From contig JAFOBR010000054.1 of assembly GCA_017381715.1 (NCBI GenBank), forward strand, positions 1 through 33,117: a stretch of 33,117 bases of DNA. Direction: 5' to 3'. Source of the stretch: Clostridia bacterium. GTDB lineage: Bacteria; Bacillota; Clostridia; Oscillospirales; CAG-382. Below the pieces are notes generated by a model. That model made no database searches, was not told the origin of the DNA, and was given only the letters and a program-made list of their open reading frames with translations. The position numbers were made by a program, and so were the translations under genes. Below, piece after piece: positions 29,992 through 33,117 of the stretch; positions within the stretch are counted from its first letter, which is position 1; the number at the start of each line of letters is the position of its first letter.

Positions 29992-32187
29992 TCAACCTTC
30001 GTTCAATTTAAAATAGCAATAAAGTATCCACGCGTGGGGATGAGCGCAATAAACGGGGATCGAAGAATAATCTATAGTCTGGTCGCAAAGCCCCTCTCCC
30101 GAAATAAGCGAAGATTCCAGATTATCGGCAGACGACCAATAAGACGACCAATAGTTTGGAAAACTACGGGCAAGATTTTTAAGAGTCATCCTTTTTAAAA
30201 GGCGCTTTGCCTCCTCAACGTCGAAGGTTGAAACACCGATTATAACGGGACCATTCAGCGCCCACCAGAAGCCGCCGTTTTCTCTTGAGCCTTTTTCGAA
30301 GCCTTCTCCGTCAAATTCGGGATCTTGCTGTTCTCTTGCTCCAAGCTTTTCACCGTTATAAAGACGGCTTTTCATTTCTGCGTAAAGCGATTTTTTACTT
30401 GCGGTTTCCAATTCATCAATTTGCAGAGTAAATCCCATGGGCTCCAGAAACATATTATCATCGCCGTATGATCTGCCGTTAAAATACATTCTTTTCGGGA
30501 AAGTACGCTTGCCCATATCGGCAAAAAACGCCTGCTTTATACGGTTTCTGTATATCTCCATACTTTCCTGCAAAGCTTGGATCTCGGCTTTGCAAAAAGC
30601 TTTTTTCTTTGCATTTTCAAGCTGTTCGATCAAAGCTCCCGTTACGCATACAGCCATAGCGGAATTCATATGAGATTCTCCCGAAGTCAATATACAGTTA
30701 TACGGCACTTTTTCAATAAAATAGACCGCATCGTTCCAGTCCGAATTAAGAAGCCGTACCAGCCCGTGAGAACCCGTTCCCACCGTATCGCGAAGAAACA
30801 AAAAGCATTTTTTTACAATTTCAATAACCTTTTTGCTTTCCTTTTCTTTTGCGGGATAAGGAGTGATCTCTTCGTCCAGAAAGGCGTGATCGTTTGTTAC
30901 GCGCAGATATTCCGACAAAAGCAAAAAGAAATACAGCTGGCTGTCACTTGGGAAATAACGGTTGTTTTCGCAGTATCCGTAGCCCGTTTCTATAAAAAGT
31001 ATTTCGCCGAAATCCGTTGTCCGCTTTAGCATATATCTGAGTATGCTTTTGGCAAGACGGGGATTATAGTAAACAGCGGGAAGCCCGTGCTGGAAATTAT
31101 CCCTTGCAGATGCGTGCATTCCCCAATAATAATCGTAAACGGTTCCTTGCGGAATTTTTGTTTCGCCGTAATACTCGCTGTAAGTCGCCATTGCCTCAAG
31201 GGTATGGGCGTGCCACCGAAGCTCGCGCTTTAAATCTTTGTCGGGTTCATTTTCAAAATCGGGTATGATCCGTTTCCAATCATCCGCAAAGGCGGAAACG
31301 GGCAATGCCGTTGCTTTTTCCAGGTTTATTTTACCGTAAACCGCGGAAAAATCTCTTTCAAAAGAATAACCTATTACAAATTTCAATTCTTTCTTTTCGT
31401 TGGGCAGAATTTCAAAGCCCGCCTTTACGGAAAGGCTTTTTTCCGTTCCGAAAAACTCCGCTTTGTCATTTATTGCCTTTATGAAAAGGAGCGGGGGAAA
31501 GGCATCGTACTTTGACATCGTTTCGCGGTCGGGCGCCAGAAGCGGATCCCATACGGAAGCGGAATTGACAATGCACGCCGAATTATCATTTATATCTTCT
31601 TCATAGCGGCTTTCGTATTTTAACGGCAGCCATTCCTTTTGCCAAGTCTGATACTGTGTCATTTCGTAATTCGCGCCTATAGACTCGGTGTAAGTACAGT
31701 TCAATGTTTCATTTTTAAGGTTTTCAACCTCTACCGTAAGCAAAAAGGCGGAAACACCGTCATTTATTTCCAAAGACGGTTTCACGGAAATGTTGCGTAT
31801 AATCTTCACTTCGTCCGTGAAATATTCATAATATGCAAACCCGCACCCAAAAACTCTTTTGCAGGTTTTTGCCTTGGCGGAAAGGGAATCCATACCGGTT
31901 AAAGGATATTCTTTTTCACCAACGGATAAAACAGCGCGGTTTACTCCCTTGTTCTTTTCTTTGCTTTGGTTAAGTCTTGCCCAAGCCCGCTCGCCGCTGA
32001 TAAGCTGATACTCGCCGCTTACGTGGGTAAACAGATTGAATTTGTAGTTCCCCAAAAGAAAAAACGGATCATCGGGAAGCTTTACTCTTTCACCGTTTTC
32101 CAAAACGGCAGAATACGGAATATCTCCGGTATATTCAAAACAAGGAAGTCCTGCTTTGTCTTCGCGCCAAAAGCCGATATTGTTCAT
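29992..32187 (-). CDS. GH94-like glycoside phosphorylase or hydrolase
   Basis: 731 residues, no signal peptide. The N-terminal half (about 1-300) is beta-sandwich-like with GEYQLISGERAWARLNQ. The C-terminal half is a helical (alpha/alpha)6-type barrel with YDYYWGMHASARDNFQHGLPAV (351-372), LLNSDWNDAV (479-488; Asp486 aligns with the catalytic acid of the GDWND motif in cellobiose phosphorylases), and RENGGFWWALNGPVI near 630. This resembles clan GH-Q (GH94 and relatives). Usual family members are 790-820 residues, so this is compact. Ala-Val replaces the usual Gly-Met after DWND. If a phosphorylase, it would release a sugar-1-phosphate in the cytoplasm. The ATG follows AGAGGAT. Confidence 0.85.
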   Translation of the reverse strand: MNNIGFWREDKAGLPCFEYTGDIPYSAVLENGERVKLPDDPFFLLGNYKFNLFTHVSGEYQLISGERAWARLNQSKEKNKGVNRAVLSVGEKEYPLTGMDSLSAKAKTCKRVFGCGFAYYEYFTDEVKIIRNISVKPSLEINDGVSAFLLTVEVENLKNETLNCTYTESIGANYEMTQYQTWQKEWLPLKYESRYEEDINDNSACIVNSASVWDPLLAPDRETMSKYDAFPPLLFIKAINDKAEFFGTEKSLSVKAGFEILPNEKKELKFVIGYSFERDFSAVYGKINLEKATALPVSAFADDWKRIIPDFENEPDKDLKRELRWHAHTLEAMATYSEYYGETKIPQGTVYDYYWGMHASARDNFQHGLPAVYYNPRLAKSILRYMLKRTTDFGEILFIETGYGYCENNRYFPSDSQLYFFLLLSEYLRVTNDHAFLDEEITPYPAKEKESKKVIEIVKKCFLFLRDTVGTGSHGLVRLLNSDWNDAVYFIEKVPYNCILTSGESHMNSAMAVCVTGALIEQLENAKKKAFCKAEIQALQESMEIYRNRIKQAFFADMGKRTFPKRMYFNGRSYGDDNMFLEPMGFTLQIDELETASKKSLYAEMKSRLYNGEKLGAREQQDPEFDGEGFEKGSRENGGFWWALNGPVIIGVSTFDVEEAKRLLKRMTLKNLARSFPNYWSSYWSSADNLESSLISGEGLCDQTIDYSSIPVYCAHPHAWILYCYFKLNEG

Positions 32188-32220
32188 AACCTATCCTCTC
32201 ATTGCTTCGCGGTTTTTAAA

Positions 32221-32250
32221 ATTTTATCACAAAAGCAAAGTTTTTGTCAA
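32221..32250 (-). promoter_or_regulatory. Promoter for the GH94-like gene
   Basis: Minus strand perfect TTGACA (32250-32245), 18-base spacer, TAAAAT (32226-32221), with TGA before the -10. Confidence 0.78.
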
Positions 32251-32294
32251 CGAAAAAACGCATTTTCCTTCCGTAGCGGATAAAAAACGGGCAA

Positions 32295-32334
32295 CAACGC
32301 GTTGCTTGTTATTTTCACCGTGACCTGCTATAAT
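32295..32334 (+). promoter_or_regulatory. Promoter and palindrome upstream of the XRE/zinc-ribbon gene
   Basis: TTGTTA (32306-32311), 17-base spacer, perfect TATAAT (32329-32334). A perfect 10-base palindrome CAACGCGTTG (32295-32304) sits one base before the -35 and may be an operator for this gene or the divergent GH94-like gene. Confidence 0.68.
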
Positions 32335-32365
32335 GAAATCACAAAAATACAAAGGCGGTGGCACT

Positions 32366-33016
32366 ATGGAAACAAAAGATATTATCCTTGATCTCAGAAC
32401 AAAAAACGGTCTTTCTCAGGACGAGCTTGCGGAAAAGGTGTTCGTTACACGTCAGGCGGTTTCCCGTTGGGAAAACGGCGAAACGGTGCCCAATACCGAA
32501 ACGCTCAAGATACTTTCAAAGCTGTTTGACGTTTCTATCAACACGCTGCTCGGTTGTCCCCGTGAGCTTATCTGCGAATGTTGCGGTATGAAGCTTTCGG
32601 ACACCGACATCAGCCGCGAGAAAGACGGTTCATTCAATGAGCATTACTGCGGATGGTGCTACGCCGACGGCGATTTTACCATGGATTTTTGGAAGCAGTA
32701 TATCAACCTCGGCGGCAAGGAAAAGTTTGAGGAATTCAAGAATCAGCTTATCCACGAATTCAACACCCTACTTCATATTGAGGGACTGCCCAAGGTCGAA
32801 AGCCTTAACGTGCTACCCGGTGCGTTTGTTAATCTGGAATATACGCTCCCCAACGGACAAAAGGTCAAATTCCTCGACGACAACGCAACCTACCTCGGCA
32901 ACCAGCTTGAATGTGAATTCGGCGGAGACCGTTGCTTCGGTATCGCCGCCAATATGGACTTCCTCTTGGTCTGCACCTACGAGGAAAACGGCGAAAACCC
33001 CGAGCTTGTAGTATAG
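32366..33016 (+). CDS. XRE-family HTH regulator with C-terminal zinc ribbon
   Basis: 216 residues from the ATG at 32366 after AAAGGCGGTG. The HTH (about 6-58) has GLSQDELAEKVFVTRQAVSRWENGETVPN, the standard XRE pattern. After a short link comes a putative zinc-ribbon domain (about 70-105): CECCGMKL, then HYCGWCYADGDF, with four cysteines in two CxxC pairs (the PF12674-type ribbon). The remainder (about 107-216) is an alpha/beta region of unknown role with LPNGQKVKFLDDNATYLGN. The stop at 33014-33016 is followed directly by an open frame of different character. It is divergent from the GH94-like gene. Zinc or redox sensing through the ribbon is possible but not shown. Confidence 0.93.
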   Translation: METKDIILDLRTKNGLSQDELAEKVFVTRQAVSRWENGETVPNTETLKILSKLFDVSINTLLGCPRELICECCGMKLSDTDISREKDGSFNEHYCGWCYADGDFTMDFWKQYINLGGKEKFEEFKNQLIHEFNTLLHIEGLPKVESLNVLPGAFVNLEYTLPNGQKVKFLDDNATYLGNQLECEFGGDRCFGIAANMDFLLVCTYEENGENPELVV

Positions 33017-33117
33017 GTAATATCGAAGATTTCAATGAAATTGTTGTTTATATGAAACCTGATTCTACTGTTGAAACAGTAAAGGCTACTGAAGAAAGAA
33101 TTAAAACACTTCATAAT
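33016..33117 (+). other. Open frame running off the window, unassigned
   Basis: From 33016 to the edge one frame stays open for 34 codons, including an ATG at 33052. It reads like protein (GNIEDFNEIVVYMKPDS). Codons are more A/T-ending than in the neighbouring gene. No ribosome-binding site is visible. It could be the interior of another gene joined here, the start of a new gene, or chance. Confidence 0.3.

Overview
The window looks like chromosomal DNA from a low-to-mid GC member of the Clostridia, probably an uncultured gut-type lineage. The evidence is strong purine-rich ribosome-binding sites, repeated -35/-10 promoters with 17-base spacing (often with a TGn extended -10), many Cys-anchored lipoproteins with Ser/Glu/Pro/Asp-rich linkers, a PPi-dependent phosphofructokinase and a deo nucleoside-salvage operon. 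I cannot name a species. I see no tRNA, rRNA, CRISPR array, insertion sequence or phage module.

Region 1 (41-4467) is a membrane cluster. It holds a flotillin-type SPFH scaffold, a small dispanin/DUF4190-like two-helix protein, two paralogous membrane proteins with a probable PH-like cytoplasmic domain, and between these a membrane protein with a C-terminal zinc ribbon. An unusual nested hairpin/terminator follows, then a 73-residue orphan ORF with its own terminator. This is the most system-like uncharacterised assembly in the window. Region 2 (4474-9386) has a small helical protein on the minus strand, divergent from a five-gene nucleoside-salvage operon, deoC-deoD-deoB-cdd-pdp. Together these convert nucleosides to bases plus acetaldehyde and glyceraldehyde-3-phosphate. 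Region 3 (9405-14833) has an orphan MsmK/UgpC-type sugar ABC ATPase, a secreted lipoprotein with an F5/8 type C domain, a nitroreductase broken by a frameshift, and the highly expressed-looking PPi-phosphofructokinase.

Region 4 (14839-18145) has an XRE-HTH/TPR-like regulator divergent from a zinc-ribbon membrane protein, then a DHHW-like lipoprotein. Region 5 (18256-22106) looks like one transcript: a rhodanese lipoprotein, two GNAT acetyltransferases, an SDR, a SAM methyltransferase and two small unknown proteins, ending at a strong terminator. Region 6 (22120-27888) has oligoendopeptidase F, a surface FAD-dependent oxidoreductase lipoprotein with a probable concanavalin-like C-terminus, and an MFS transporter. 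Region 7 (27889-33117) has an SDR with what may be the tail of a lost gene in front of it, a xylose-isomerase-like TIM barrel protein, a GH94-like glycoside phosphorylase/hydrolase, and an XRE regulator with a zinc ribbon. An unassigned open frame runs off the window edge.

The carbohydrate theme recurs: shared sugar ATPase, GH94-like enzyme, sugar isomerase-like protein, SDRs, MFS carrier, carbohydrate-binding-like lipoproteins and PPi-PFK. This suggests a saccharolytic cell. The links between separate transcription units are inference from proximity only.
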